Below, piece after piece: positions 1 through 7,782 of a DNA stretch of 42,800 nt. Made by a program: the position numbers and the translations under genes. The stretch comes from Peribacillus kribbensis DSM 17871 (lineage in GTDB: Bacteria; Bacillota; Bacilli; Bacillales; DSM-1321). How positions within the stretch are numbered: position 1 is the first letter of the stretch; each line of letters opens with the position of its first letter. The stretch is from NCBI RefSeq assembly GCF_000430765.1, contig NZ_AUMQ01000043.1, positions 1-42,800 on the forward strand. Direction: 5' to 3'. The notes under the pieces were generated by a model, which was not told the origin of the DNA, searched no databases, and saw nothing but the letters and a program-made list of their open reading frames with translations.

Positions 1-247
1 TCCGAGGAACTTTAAGACGCAGCTTTCCTGAGGAAACAATCATTTCTCTTTCATAGTAGCCATTTCGGTAATCCGTACGGTTTGATGACCGTTCATGGGA
101 ACCGGCCTGGATATACTGATCCCTTTCTGTCTCCATGTACTGATTTAAGATAAGTACCAAGGAAGACTTCACAACATCGTTCAAGTCAGATTGTCCAATC
201 TCAGCTTTAAGTTTATCGAAATCTAGTGTAAAATTAATTTGGGTCAT
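1..247 (-). CDS. IS256-family transposase, N-terminal part (runs off the window)
   Basis: Reading leftwards from 247 gives an open frame of about 82 residues that continues past the window edge. It starts MTQINFTLDFDKLK and contains RTDYRNGYYERE, which I recognise as the N-terminal region of IS256-family (mutator type) DDE transposases. Two in-frame ATGs exist (250 and 247). A GGAGG site at 256-260 is 5 nt from the first and 8 nt from the second, so 247 is preferred. The catalytic DDE residues lie outside the window, so I cannot say whether the enzyme is intact. The element's end is seen at 320-347. Confidence 0.85.
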   Translation of the reverse strand, partial: MTQINFTLDFDKLKAEIGQSDLNDVVKSSLVLILNQYMETERDQYIQAGSHERSSNRTDYRNGYYEREMIVSSGKLRLKVPR

Positions 248-319
248 CATCAGATCCTCCTGTGAATGTTTCTCGTGGTTGAAAACATTGTAACATGGAG
301 GGCTGATGTGGCCCTTTTT

Positions 320-347
320 CTTTTTACACAATTATATAGACTTAATC
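320..347. mobile_element. Terminal inverted repeat of the IS256-family element
   Basis: The stretch reads, on the minus strand, GATTAAGTCTATATAATTGT followed by GTAAAAAG. This matches the usual IS256-family end (GATAAAGTC..TATAATTGTGTAAAAAG). It lies about 70 bp upstream of the transposase start, as expected for the element's outer end. The other end and the target duplication are outside the window. The element ends exactly against a degenerate copy of the 258-bp repeat. Confidence 0.7.
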
Positions 348-880
348 TCCATGCGGCATTTAACGGTAAAATCTGCAGAGGGAAGTCGGGGGCGGCTATC
401 CCCGAAATGAAATAAAGGGAGAAATTCCCGCTAAATAATAAATATCATAAAAATAAGCTGAAATAGAGGGAGAAATTCCCCTTATTGACTCAAAAAATTA
501 AAAAAGGGGGAGTTTTTCAAAGCATAACGGTAAAACCTCCCCTTAATTTAACCCTCAAGGAGCTCCACTCTGCATTTAACGGTAAAATCTCCCGTTATTT
601 AGCCGTGCAGTTTACTAGATTAAGGACGAGGGATGAAGAGGGAAGCCGGGGTCTTATACCCTATCTGGAATAAAGGGAGAAATTCCCGCTAATTAGTAAA
701 TATCATAAAAATAAGCTGAAATAGAGGGAGAAATTCCCCTTATTGACTCAAAAAATTTAAAAAGGGGGAGTTTTTCAAAGCATAACGGTAAAACCTCCCC
801 TTATTTTAACCCTCAACAAGCCCCATCCTGCATTTAACGGTAGAATCTCCCGTTATTTTAGCCTTACAGATTAATAGATT
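348..880. repeat. 258-bp tandem repeat block of a dispersed intergenic hairpin family
   Basis: Two near-identical copies start at 411 and 669 (period 258 bp), and a partial copy with an internal deletion precedes them at about 348-410. Each copy carries GGGAGAAATTCCC palindromes, an AAGGGGGAG...CTCCCC pair, and the recurring phrase AACGGTAAAAYCTCCC. The same phrases return at 25.5 kb and 42.7 kb. An open frame at 485-673 lies wholly inside the repeat and has no ribosome site, so I do not call it a gene. No protein-coding signal is seen in this block. Confidence 0.85.
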
Positions 881-924
881 AAGGCCAAGAGATGCAGGTG
901 GCCAATCCCTTTTCCCAAAGACCC

Positions 925-957
925 AAAAAAAGCCGCCATCCCTTAGGATAGCGGCCA
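925..957 (-). terminator. Intrinsic terminator after the VOC gene
   Basis: On the minus strand GGCCGCTATCC and GGATGGCGGC form a stem followed by seven U. It directly follows the stop of the VOC pseudogene. Confidence 0.8.
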
Positions 958-963
958 CTCAAG

Positions 964-1324
964 TCAGCCTGTACAAATCATGATGATGTTTCCGTCAGGG
1001 TCCTTGATGGTGAAGAAGGATAAGTCGTCGAATGTGATGATGTTTGAGTTCATTGTGCAGTTGAGTGCTTCGGCATGTGCATAGGCGGCCCAGATATCAT
1101 CTGTGTGCAGGTTTGTTTGGGGGGCTGAGGGGCTTGACCCCGTCCGGATCTGCATCCAGTGTGATGCCGGTGTGGCCTTCCACGTCCAGATTGAATACCG
1201 GCAGGCAGATTTCCTCTTTATTCAGCTCCTGGCCAAGCAGTTTGGTATACCAGATTGCAGCTTCCTCAAGATTTGAGACATGGATAAACACGGTGTTCAT
1301 TTTGTTTTGAATCGGACTTTTCAT
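964..1324 (-). pseudogene. VOC (glyoxalase/bleomycin-resistance fold) protein, frameshifted
   Basis: The N-terminal frame (from ATG 1324) reads as a typical VOC domain: NTVFIHVSNLEEAAIWYTKLLG, then GITLDADPDG. The C-terminal half (LHTDDIWAAYAHAEALNC...FTIKDPDGNIIMIC) continues in another frame. The switch lies at a run of six G at about 1119-1124, so one base gained or lost breaks the gene. I chose ATG 1324 because the GGAG at 1335-1338 is 10 nt upstream; the in-frame GTG at 1333 would lie almost on top of it. VOC proteins are metal-dependent dioxygenases, lyases or drug-binding proteins; the substrate here cannot be told. A sequencing error at the G run is possible. Confidence 0.75.
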
Positions 1325-1405
1325 GATTTTCACACTCCGTTAAGATATTTTCACCTTATATAACGGAGATTCAAAGATAAAAATATACGCGGGAACCAAG
1401 AAAAT

Positions 1406-2369
1406 TTAAAAAATATGCTGAAAGTTTTCTGCGTTCAACTTCAACCCAAGTTCTTCCGCGGCAAGATTCAGCAGCTCCCAGGAAAAACAATAAAATTTCC
1501 ATCTCACGATACGGTCTTCTTCATCTTCAAAACTGTGAATATTATTCAGACATAAACCATCATGCCTTTGCTCTATTTCCACCACCACATTTTTTCCCCA
1601 CAGACGATAATAATAGGGAAAGATGTCTCCCTTAGCCTGACAGGTTTCCAGCCAGTCACGGAGAGAGTTCTTAATCGTTTCTTTCCTGCCATACTCCACT
1701 CCGGCATGGGTAATTTCAGTAACAACATCTTCATGCAGAAGGGAGGCAATCAAGCCGGGATCCTTATTTCTAAATCCCTCCAGCAGCACATCCATTGTTC
1801 TTCCACAAAAGCTTATTTGTTCAAATTGCCTCGAATATCTATGGATTGACCAGCACCGAAAGAGAAAACTGGATTTTTCAGACGGTTTTTCGATTGATCA
1901 CGTTCGTTCAAAATTTCTGAACAGCGAGTTTGAACTGATGGAGAATCTGCAGTATCTCGCTTAGCAGCTGACTCCGAAGCAGTATATCTCCTTGATATTA
2001 GTCTATGTGCTGAGATTTACAGCTGCCGAGGCAGGCCAGATCATCGGATCCACCAAGGGAGCGGTGTCTGCCTGTGTCCAGCGTGCGAGAGAGGTTTTAC
2101 GGGAAGCACCCCAGAACTCTGAGGCTGATTTAAAGAAGAATGCTCAAAAGATTGATAGTACTATTCAGCTCCTGAAAAACTTTCGAGAGCATAGAAAGAG
2201 ACTTTAGTAGAGTTTCCTGGACTAAATCCTCGGCATCCCAGGGAGAATTCGTTAGCCTGTAGCAGTAATACCAAAGATCTTTGCGATATGGCTCGATCTT
2301 TTCTTTATACTCTTTTTCAATTCTCCGCAGGTCTTCACCAAGAAAAGATAAATTGTTTTCAGTGCCCAT
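1406..2369 (-). pseudogene. ECF sigma factor with C-terminal SnoaL-like domain, broken by an internal inversion
   Basis: Three pieces of one gene are present. The minus strand from ATG 2369 (GGAGG just upstream) encodes sigma region 2 (YRKDLWYYCYRLTNSPWDAEDLVQETLLKSL). The plus strand from about 1800 to 2165 encodes the rest of region 2 and region 4 (KAYLFK, LWIDQHRKRK, LTPKQYISLILVYVLRFTAAEAGQIIG). The minus strand 1795-1406 encodes the SnoaL-like C-terminal domain (LLEGFRNKDPGLIASLLHEDVV). Inverting about 1796-2165 joins all pieces in frame. The inverted part also has a frameshift near 1830 and an amber codon at 1962-1964, so the gene is dead. ECF sigma factors with this architecture (ECF41-like) use the C-terminal domain to control their own activity. 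Confidence 0.8.
1781..2174. other. Inverted segment inside the sigma-factor pseudogene
   Basis: The coding strand switches at both ends of this segment. A 7-bp imperfect inverted repeat, CAGCAGC at 1781-1787 and GCTCCTG at 2168-2174 (6 of 7 complementary), lies at the ends. Breakpoints are known only to about 15 bp. Confidence 0.65.
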
Positions 2370-2420
2370 TTCCTGCCTCCAAAGCTGCTTTTTTATGGAT
2401 GAATAATTTAATTTGGGATT

Positions 2421-2600
2421 TTAATGAATGAGCCGATCACCAGCCCCTGCCAGCGTGCCGGGCGCCTTTGTTTTATACCGCTGAAGAAAAGCTATGATAT
2501 GAATGATCGCCCCTATGTATCTGTCTTTTCGGATAATGCCGCCTTCATATTTTTTTAGTGAAAATATACCATGGATGGGAAGCGGGATGAAGACTAAATT
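2421..2600 (-). pseudogene. Possible C-terminal remnant of an unidentified protein
   Basis: An open minus-strand frame of about 59 codons has no start codon but a protein-like composition (LPIHGIFSLKKYEGGIIRKD, then RYIGAIIHIIAFLQRYKTKA). I do not recognise the family. It sits just upstream of the sigma pseudogene in the same direction. It may be chance; the rest of 2370-3118 holds no gene I can support. Confidence 0.2.
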
Positions 2601-2796
2601 TCAAACCTAACCGGTAGAACCTACATGATGCCTCTTCTAAAAAAGTTCCATCTTGTACCAAAAATCATGTTGACTATGGAATTAGGGATGCTTTATATTT
2701 AATTAAATAGTCTAAAGATTCAAAACTATTATGTTTGTTTTTATCGCTTCTGTCGAGACTGACCTCCCAGGCAGCGGCGGTATTAGCATAAAGGAG

Positions 2797-2878
2797 CGGT
2801 TCCTGACCTTCAGCAGCAGGAGCTGTTTCTTAAAAAGCAGTCCCTGTCCTTCAGCAGCGGGGGCTGTTTTTTTTATGT
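2797..2878 (+). repeat. Two tandem terminator-like hairpins
   Basis: Two similar units of about 43 nt follow each other: GGTTCCTGACCTTCAGCAGC..AGGAGCTG-TTTCTT and CAGTCCCTGTCCTTCAGCAGC..GGGGCTG with eight U. The second has a CAGYCCC/GGGGCTG stem and U-tract like an intrinsic terminator. No intact plus-strand gene lies upstream. A 68-codon open frame at 2731-2937 spans it but lacks a ribosome site and I reject it. Confidence 0.45.
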
Positions 2879-3118
2879 TTTTACTGAGCGGCCGGCTTCT
2901 TTTCCAGTTTCTATTTCGAGATTCTGAGACTAACTAGTTCCGAAACAAAATCCCAGCGGGTAAGCTCGCAGCTTCTAGAGTGGAAAAGAAGAAAAATGGA
3001 CCTTGAGGATAAAAGTCCTGTGCCTGCCAAAAGGATGTATAACTTAAATCCTAAGAGTTTTCTTCCAAGTGGAATTTCTTTGTGCAAAATGAAATGAAAT
3101 CTTGTACAAAAAAATGTA

Positions 3119-3147
3119 TTGAAATTGTAACATTTTAAATTTATAAT
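3119..3147 (+). promoter_or_regulatory. Sigma-A promoter of the oppA-like gene
   Basis: TTGAAA at 3119-3124, a 17-bp spacer and TATAAT at 3142-3147 give a near-consensus promoter about 50 bp upstream of the TTG start. Confidence 0.8.
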
Positions 3148-3199
3148 AAAAAACAAATCTTCAGAAAAATTTGAAGGTTATAAAAAGGGGGGTATTTGA

Positions 3200-4867
3200 T
3201 TGAAAAAGAAATTATCGTTTCTTTTGGTCCTCGTGCTGGCTTTAGGTACGTTTTTAGCTGCATGTAGCAGCAGTAAAAACACGGCCTCGAACGAAGGCAC
3301 CAAAAACAATGACGGCGGAGGAACCAAAACCACAGAAACTAAGAAAGAACAGGTGCTGAACTTATTGGCATCCGCAGAAATTCCGTCCATGGATTCTACT
3401 TTAGCTACCGACAATGTTTCCTTTAACGTTATGAATAACGTTTATGAAGGTCTATATCGTTTAGGACAAGACAATGAGCCTGTACTTGGCATGGCTGCTG
3501 AAGAGCCGAAGGTTAGTGCAGATGGAAAAGTATGGACATTCAAACTTCGTGATGCAAAATGGTCCAATGGCGACCCTGTAACTGCTAACGACTTCGTGTT
3601 CTCCTGGAGACGTGCTGTAGATCCGGCAACTGCCGCTGAATATGCGTACATGCTGTACGATGTGAAAAATGCAGAGGAAATCAACACTGGTAAAGCGAAG
3701 GTTGACACACTTGGCATTAAAGCAATCGACAACAAAACTTTGGAAATTACGCTTAAAAACAAGCTTCCATATTTTAAATCTTTAATGTCATTTGCGACAT
3801 TCTTCCCTGAAAATGAAAAGTTCATTAAAGCTCAAGGTAAAAACTATGCTTTAGAAGCGGCTAATGGTGTTTACAATGGTCCTTTCGTATTAAGCGACTG
3901 GAAACATGAGCAAAGTTTCCAGCTTAAGAAAAATCCTACTTATTGGGATAAAGATGCAGTTAAACTTGAGACAATCAACTTCAACATCGTTAAAGATACA
4001 GCTACAGGCGTAAACCTGTATGAAACGAAAAAGGCAGACCGTGTTACACTTAACGCCGAGTTCGTTGATAAATACAAAAATGACAAAAACTTTGCAACTA
4101 CTCCTGATACTACTGTTTATTTCCTTCGTTTGAATGAAAAGAACAAAGTATTGGCTAACCGAGATGCACGTAAAGCGATCGATATGGCATGGGATAAAAA
4201 ATCCTTCGTTGATGTAATCCTGAACAACGGTTCTAAGCCTGCAAACTTCCTGGTGCCTCGTGCATTTGCTAAAGGTCCGGACGGCAAAGACTTCCGTGAT
4301 ACAAACGGCGACCTTTCCAAGCTTGATGTAGCTGAAGCGAAGAAGCTTTGGGCTAAAGCGAAAAAAGAAGCTGGATTTGATAAAGTAAGCCTTGAGCTTC
4401 TAAACTATGATGATGACAACTCCAAAAAGATCTCTCAGTACCTGAAAGAGCAGCTTGAAACAAATCTTGACGGCTTATCCATCTCAATCAAGCCGCAGCC
4501 GTTCAAGCAAAAGCTTGATCTTGAGTCTAAAGGAAACTATGACTTCTCATTCGCTGGATGGGGACCAGACTATCAAGATCCTATGACATTCCTGGATATG
4601 TTCGTAACTGGCGGAGCTCACAACCAAATGGGCTATTCCAACAAACAATATGATAAGCTGATCAATGATTCAAAAGGTCCTCTTCTTAATGACCTTGGTG
4701 CTCGCTGGAAAGCAATGCTTGATGCTGAGAAAATCTTGATGGATGATGCAGCTATCTCTCCAATGTATCAAAGAGGAAATGCATACCTTCAGCGTGAATA
4801 CGTAAAAGGTATTGTTGACCACCCATTCGGAGGAGACTTCGGATATAAATGGGCTTACATTCAGTAA
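3200..4867 (+). CDS. Oligopeptide ABC transporter substrate-binding lipoprotein (OppA/SBP_bac_5 family)
   Basis: The 555-residue product begins with a lipoprotein signal peptide: KKK, a hydrophobic stretch, and lipobox LAAC with Cys22 as lipidation site, followed by a Ser/Asn/Lys-rich tether. The mature part has the family features: ...IPSMDSTLATDNVSFNVMNNVYEGL near the N terminus, KVWTFKLRDAKWSNGDPVTANDFVFSW, and GWGPDYQDPMTFLDMFV. Length matches OppA/DppE proteins. It captures peptides outside the membrane and delivers them to an ABC permease, but no permease or ATPase gene lies nearby, so it is an orphan binding protein that would share a permease. Start TTG 3200 is set by AAGGGGGG at 3185-3192. 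It has its own promoter and terminator, so it is monocistronic. Confidence 0.93.
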   Translation: MKKKLSFLLVLVLALGTFLAACSSSKNTASNEGTKNNDGGGTKTTETKKEQVLNLLASAEIPSMDSTLATDNVSFNVMNNVYEGLYRLGQDNEPVLGMAAEEPKVSADGKVWTFKLRDAKWSNGDPVTANDFVFSWRRAVDPATAAEYAYMLYDVKNAEEINTGKAKVDTLGIKAIDNKTLEITLKNKLPYFKSLMSFATFFPENEKFIKAQGKNYALEAANGVYNGPFVLSDWKHEQSFQLKKNPTYWDKDAVKLETINFNIVKDTATGVNLYETKKADRVTLNAEFVDKYKNDKNFATTPDTTVYFLRLNEKNKVLANRDARKAIDMAWDKKSFVDVILNNGSKPANFLVPRAFAKGPDGKDFRDTNGDLSKLDVAEAKKLWAKAKKEAGFDKVSLELLNYDDDNSKKISQYLKEQLETNLDGLSISIKPQPFKQKLDLESKGNYDFSFAGWGPDYQDPMTFLDMFVTGGAHNQMGYSNKQYDKLINDSKGPLLNDLGARWKAMLDAEKILMDDAAISPMYQRGNAYLQREYVKGIVDHPFGGDFGYKWAYIQ

Positions 4868-4877
4868 GCTGTCATCC

Positions 4878-4919
4878 AGAAAAGGATGCGCTAAATTGGC
4901 GCATCCTTTTCTATTTTTG
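4878..4919 (+). terminator. Intrinsic terminator after the oppA-like gene
   Basis: AGAAAAGGATGCGC and its complement GCGCATCCTTTTCT form a long stem with a short loop, followed by ATTTTT. Confidence 0.93.
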
Positions 4920-4998
4920 TGAAGAAAACAAGATATTGGAAATCCGCTTCTCTCCTCATGTATGATATAAAAAAATCATCTATGTTAGGAGCTGGATT

Positions 4999-6102
4999 GT
5001 GAGAGGCCGTAATCGATTTATTACTATACTTGTTCTTCTCAACGTGTTGATCATTTATATGGGCTGGAATATCTGGAAGTGGCTTCATATGGCATTGGGA
5101 TTTCAGCACCCGGAATGGTTTATCCTGATTTATGCTCTTGTCTCTTACGCCTATATCCTTTCGAGAAAATGGAAGAACCTGAAGCTGCTGCGTACAGTTG
5201 GATCTGTGTGGATGGGCTTTTTTCAATATGGCGTGCTGATCTTTCCGGCTGCGGATCTTCTGGTTTTAATCCTGATAGCAGCAGGTGTAACCCTCGAACA
5301 TGCTGTGCTGTTTTCCGGGCTTGCTGCTCTTCTTGCTTTCCTGGTTCTTTTTGGTTTGGGTCTGTTTAATGCGTACAGCCCGGTTATCCGGAAATATGAG
5401 ATCGAGGTGAAACACAAGAACTCTGGGAGGAAATCCATTCGAATGGCTGTGGCATCGGATATGCATTTCGGCTGGCTGTCAGGAGCGGGGCATGCCAGAC
5501 GGCTTGTCCGGAAGGTGAAGGATCTGGAGCCTGATTTGATTCTTCTGCCTGGCGATATTATCGATGATGAGCCTGGCCCATTTGTGGAAAAGAAGATTGA
5601 TCAGATACTGAAGGAGCTTCAGGCGCCGCTAGGGGTATTTGGCGTGCTTGGGAATCATGAATATTATGGCGGGGAGATCCCTGAATATCTGAACATAATG
5701 GATCGAATCGATATAAAGATATTAATGGACGAAGTAGTGAAGATAGATGAAGGGTTGTATTTGATCGGCAGGAAGGACCGCATGGACGCCAAGCGCAAAT
5801 CCTTTCAGGAACTGGCAGAAAAGGTGGACCGCAGCAGTACAGTCATTTCCATGGATCATCAGCCTTATGAGCTGCATCAGGCTGAAGAGGCAGGGGTGGA
5901 CATCCTGTTTTCAGGCCATACCCACCGCGGACAGATGGCACCGAACCATTTGATCACAAGGAAAATGTATGAGCTCGATTGGGGCTATAAAAAGAAAAAT
6001 CAGCTTCATGCTTTTGTGTCTTCGGGCTACGGATTTTGGGGGCCGCCGCTCAGGCTCGGCAGCCGCTCCGAAATCCTGCAGGTCGATGTCCGCTTTATCT
6101 GA
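4999..6102 (+). CDS. Membrane-anchored metallophosphoesterase
   Basis: The 367-residue protein has about four hydrophobic helices in its first 130 residues, then a calcineurin-like metallophosphoesterase domain. All metal-binding motifs are visible: SDMHFG, LPGDIID, GNHEYYGG and SGHTHRGQ. The family (YaeI/YkuE-like) hydrolyses phosphoesters using two metal ions; some members act on lipid-linked phosphates, but the substrate cannot be told here. The N-terminal membrane part suggests the catalytic domain sits at the membrane; its side is not certain. GTG 4999 is chosen because AGGAG at 4987-4991 is 7 nt upstream. It is flanked by terminators on both sides and is probably transcribed alone. Confidence 0.9.
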   Translation: MRGRNRFITILVLLNVLIIYMGWNIWKWLHMALGFQHPEWFILIYALVSYAYILSRKWKNLKLLRTVGSVWMGFFQYGVLIFPAADLLVLILIAAGVTLEHAVLFSGLAALLAFLVLFGLGLFNAYSPVIRKYEIEVKHKNSGRKSIRMAVASDMHFGWLSGAGHARRLVRKVKDLEPDLILLPGDIIDDEPGPFVEKKIDQILKELQAPLGVFGVLGNHEYYGGEIPEYLNIMDRIDIKILMDEVVKIDEGLYLIGRKDRMDAKRKSFQELAEKVDRSSTVISMDHQPYELHQAEEAGVDILFSGHTHRGQMAPNHLITRKMYELDWGYKKKNQLHAFVSSGYGFWGPPLRLGSRSEILQVDVRFI

Positions 6103-6133
6103 CCCCGGACTTTGTAACGTCTGGGGCTTTTTT
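6103..6133 (+). terminator. Intrinsic terminator after the metallophosphoesterase gene
   Basis: CCCCGGAC and GTCTGGGG form an 8-bp stem followed by a U-run. It overlaps the 3' end of the opposing phospholipase-D-like gene. Confidence 0.85.
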
Positions 6134-7703
6134 ATGTGAACTTTTTGGTTACTAAATTTGCATATGTGCTCGGGTGAAGCAGCGGGTATTTAAAGAATAA
6201 GCTTGAATCCTTTATTTCCTTCGATACAGCCAGGTGACCGTCGATGAGATTCTTCGTACTGGATGCAAACTCCTTACCCTTTACTAGAACGCCCAGCTCA
6301 AAATCATGGCACGCGCTTCGTTCATTGATATTATAAGATCCGTGAAAGACGGCGTTCGCCCGTTTATCATAGGAAATTTTCCAATGGGAAAAGCGCCCTG
6401 TATGGCTGTAATCAAAAAAGGAAACTCCGTTTTCAAACGGCTTATACATATTGCTTTTTACAGCCGGCCGGTTTGTCAGATGATCATTCACATATAAGGG
6501 ATTGCAGATGGTAATCCGGCCAGCCTGCTCAGGAGGAAGGCTTTTTAGTTCATCCCAGAATGCCTGGTCGATTAAGTAGGGATTGATGATAACGGCTTCG
6601 TCTCCGGCATAGGATATCAGGGATAAGTAATATTGCTGAATGAGATTTACCGGATTGCCGGGAAAGCTTGAGATAATGGTACACTCTTCTCTTCCAAAAT
6701 TCAGGTCCTCATCGCTTTGATAAAAGGAATCGCCTGGTTTATAGACGTCCCCGCCAAGAACTGTCCATTGAAAAGCAAATACTTCATTCAATGATTGAGC
6801 AGCTGCGCCTCTAATCCGGAAGCAGCCATCCTGCCACTCTCCCTCCTCTCTGGGCACACCCTGTGGATTATCCTGTTGGACAGGCGTATCATACGTATAT
6901 TGATCGCCGATATTCAGGCTGCCCACGATCGAGGTTTTCCCATCTATCACCATAAATTTTCGGTGATTAATAACATTTAAATCAACAAGATACTCTTCCT
7001 GGACGTAATCCTGGAGACACAGGGTGCTTTCAGGAACTCCTTTTTCTTTTAGTTCCTTCCTTTTTTGCGGCCACTCATCCTTGGGATAGCAGTTATGGAA
7101 GGTATTTACGATTTTGCAGCCTGCAGATGTAAGCCTGTCAGCAATCTTTTGAAAGTCGCCAACCTGAAGGCTTTTTTCGTACCCGATGGCTGTAACTCCG
7201 AAGTCCACCATCAAACGTACCTGGACTCCCCTTGATAAAGCATCAAGGAGTGCCTCTGAGACCATGGTTCCTGATGTGTCATTAAAAAACAGCATAACGG
7301 AAAAGTGAATATACCTCTGTGCCTTTTTAATCTCCTCTACAAGTAATTCCAGGCACTCGGGCCCGTTTATAAAAGCCTCAACTTGATTGTTCCAAGTAGT
7401 TTTTGGAGAGAGTGCTTCCAGTTTACGAAGATCGAGCTTTCTTACATGATGGGTAAGTTCTTCGATGGTCTTGTGATCGATGCCAGGGATGGAAAGGATT
7501 TGTTCATAGGTGGTGAATACGCCGCCAAGCTGCTGGCGGAATTTTGACGCAGCCTCAAAGGGGATGTGTGCTTTCGTGAAGGCTGCCGCTTCTTTTGAGT
7601 CAGTGACAACCTTTTCGATGGGTCCTTTGGAAAGGAAGTAGTTTAAGAAGTTGATCGTTCCGGCCTGGAGTGTTTTGTTTTGTTCTGGCTGAATAGTAGA
7701 CAT
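6132..7703 (-). CDS. Phospholipase D / cardiolipin synthase-like protein
   Basis: The 523-residue protein has two PLD-type half sites. The first is canonical: NHRKFMVIDG with His247, then SLNIGD. The second reads FSHWKISYDKRA with His440, followed by HGSYNINERS; the Asp comes one residue earlier than in the HxKx4D pattern. An N-terminal segment (TYEQILSIPGIDHKTIEEL, about residues 66-84) resembles a helix-hairpin-helix. No transmembrane segment or signal peptide is evident, unlike true cardiolipin synthases, so a cytoplasmic phospholipase or nuclease-like role is as likely. ATG 7703 follows GAGG at good spacing. The gene faces the metallophosphoesterase tail to tail. Confidence 0.85.
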   Translation of the reverse strand: MSTIQPEQNKTLQAGTINFLNYFLSKGPIEKVVTDSKEAAAFTKAHIPFEAASKFRQQLGGVFTTYEQILSIPGIDHKTIEELTHHVRKLDLRKLEALSPKTTWNNQVEAFINGPECLELLVEEIKKAQRYIHFSVMLFFNDTSGTMVSEALLDALSRGVQVRLMVDFGVTAIGYEKSLQVGDFQKIADRLTSAGCKIVNTFHNCYPKDEWPQKRKELKEKGVPESTLCLQDYVQEEYLVDLNVINHRKFMVIDGKTSIVGSLNIGDQYTYDTPVQQDNPQGVPREEGEWQDGCFRIRGAAAQSLNEVFAFQWTVLGGDVYKPGDSFYQSDEDLNFGREECTIISSFPGNPVNLIQQYYLSLISYAGDEAVIINPYLIDQAFWDELKSLPPEQAGRITICNPLYVNDHLTNRPAVKSNMYKPFENGVSFFDYSHTGRFSHWKISYDKRANAVFHGSYNINERSACHDFELGVLVKGKEFASSTKNLIDGHLAVSKEIKDSSLFFKYPLLHPSTYANLVTKKFT

Positions 7704-7756
7704 AAGCGTTCCTCTTTCTAAAACAGTAATACTATTCCATACCCACTTCTTCTAAT

Positions 7757-7782
7757 AAAAAAACAGGCCATAGGCGGCCTGC
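7757..7782 (-). terminator. Intrinsic terminator after the HTH regulator gene
   Basis: On the minus strand CAGGCC and GGCCTG pair around a short loop and are followed by seven U; the stem starts right at the stop codon. Confidence 0.85.

Noticed and set aside
485-673. 62-codon plus-strand open frame
   Set aside because: It lies entirely within the 258-bp tandem repeat and has no ribosome site; the second repeat copy does not keep it open.
2731-2937. 68-codon plus-strand open frame before the oppA-like gene
   Set aside because: It spans two terminator-like hairpins and has no ribosome site.
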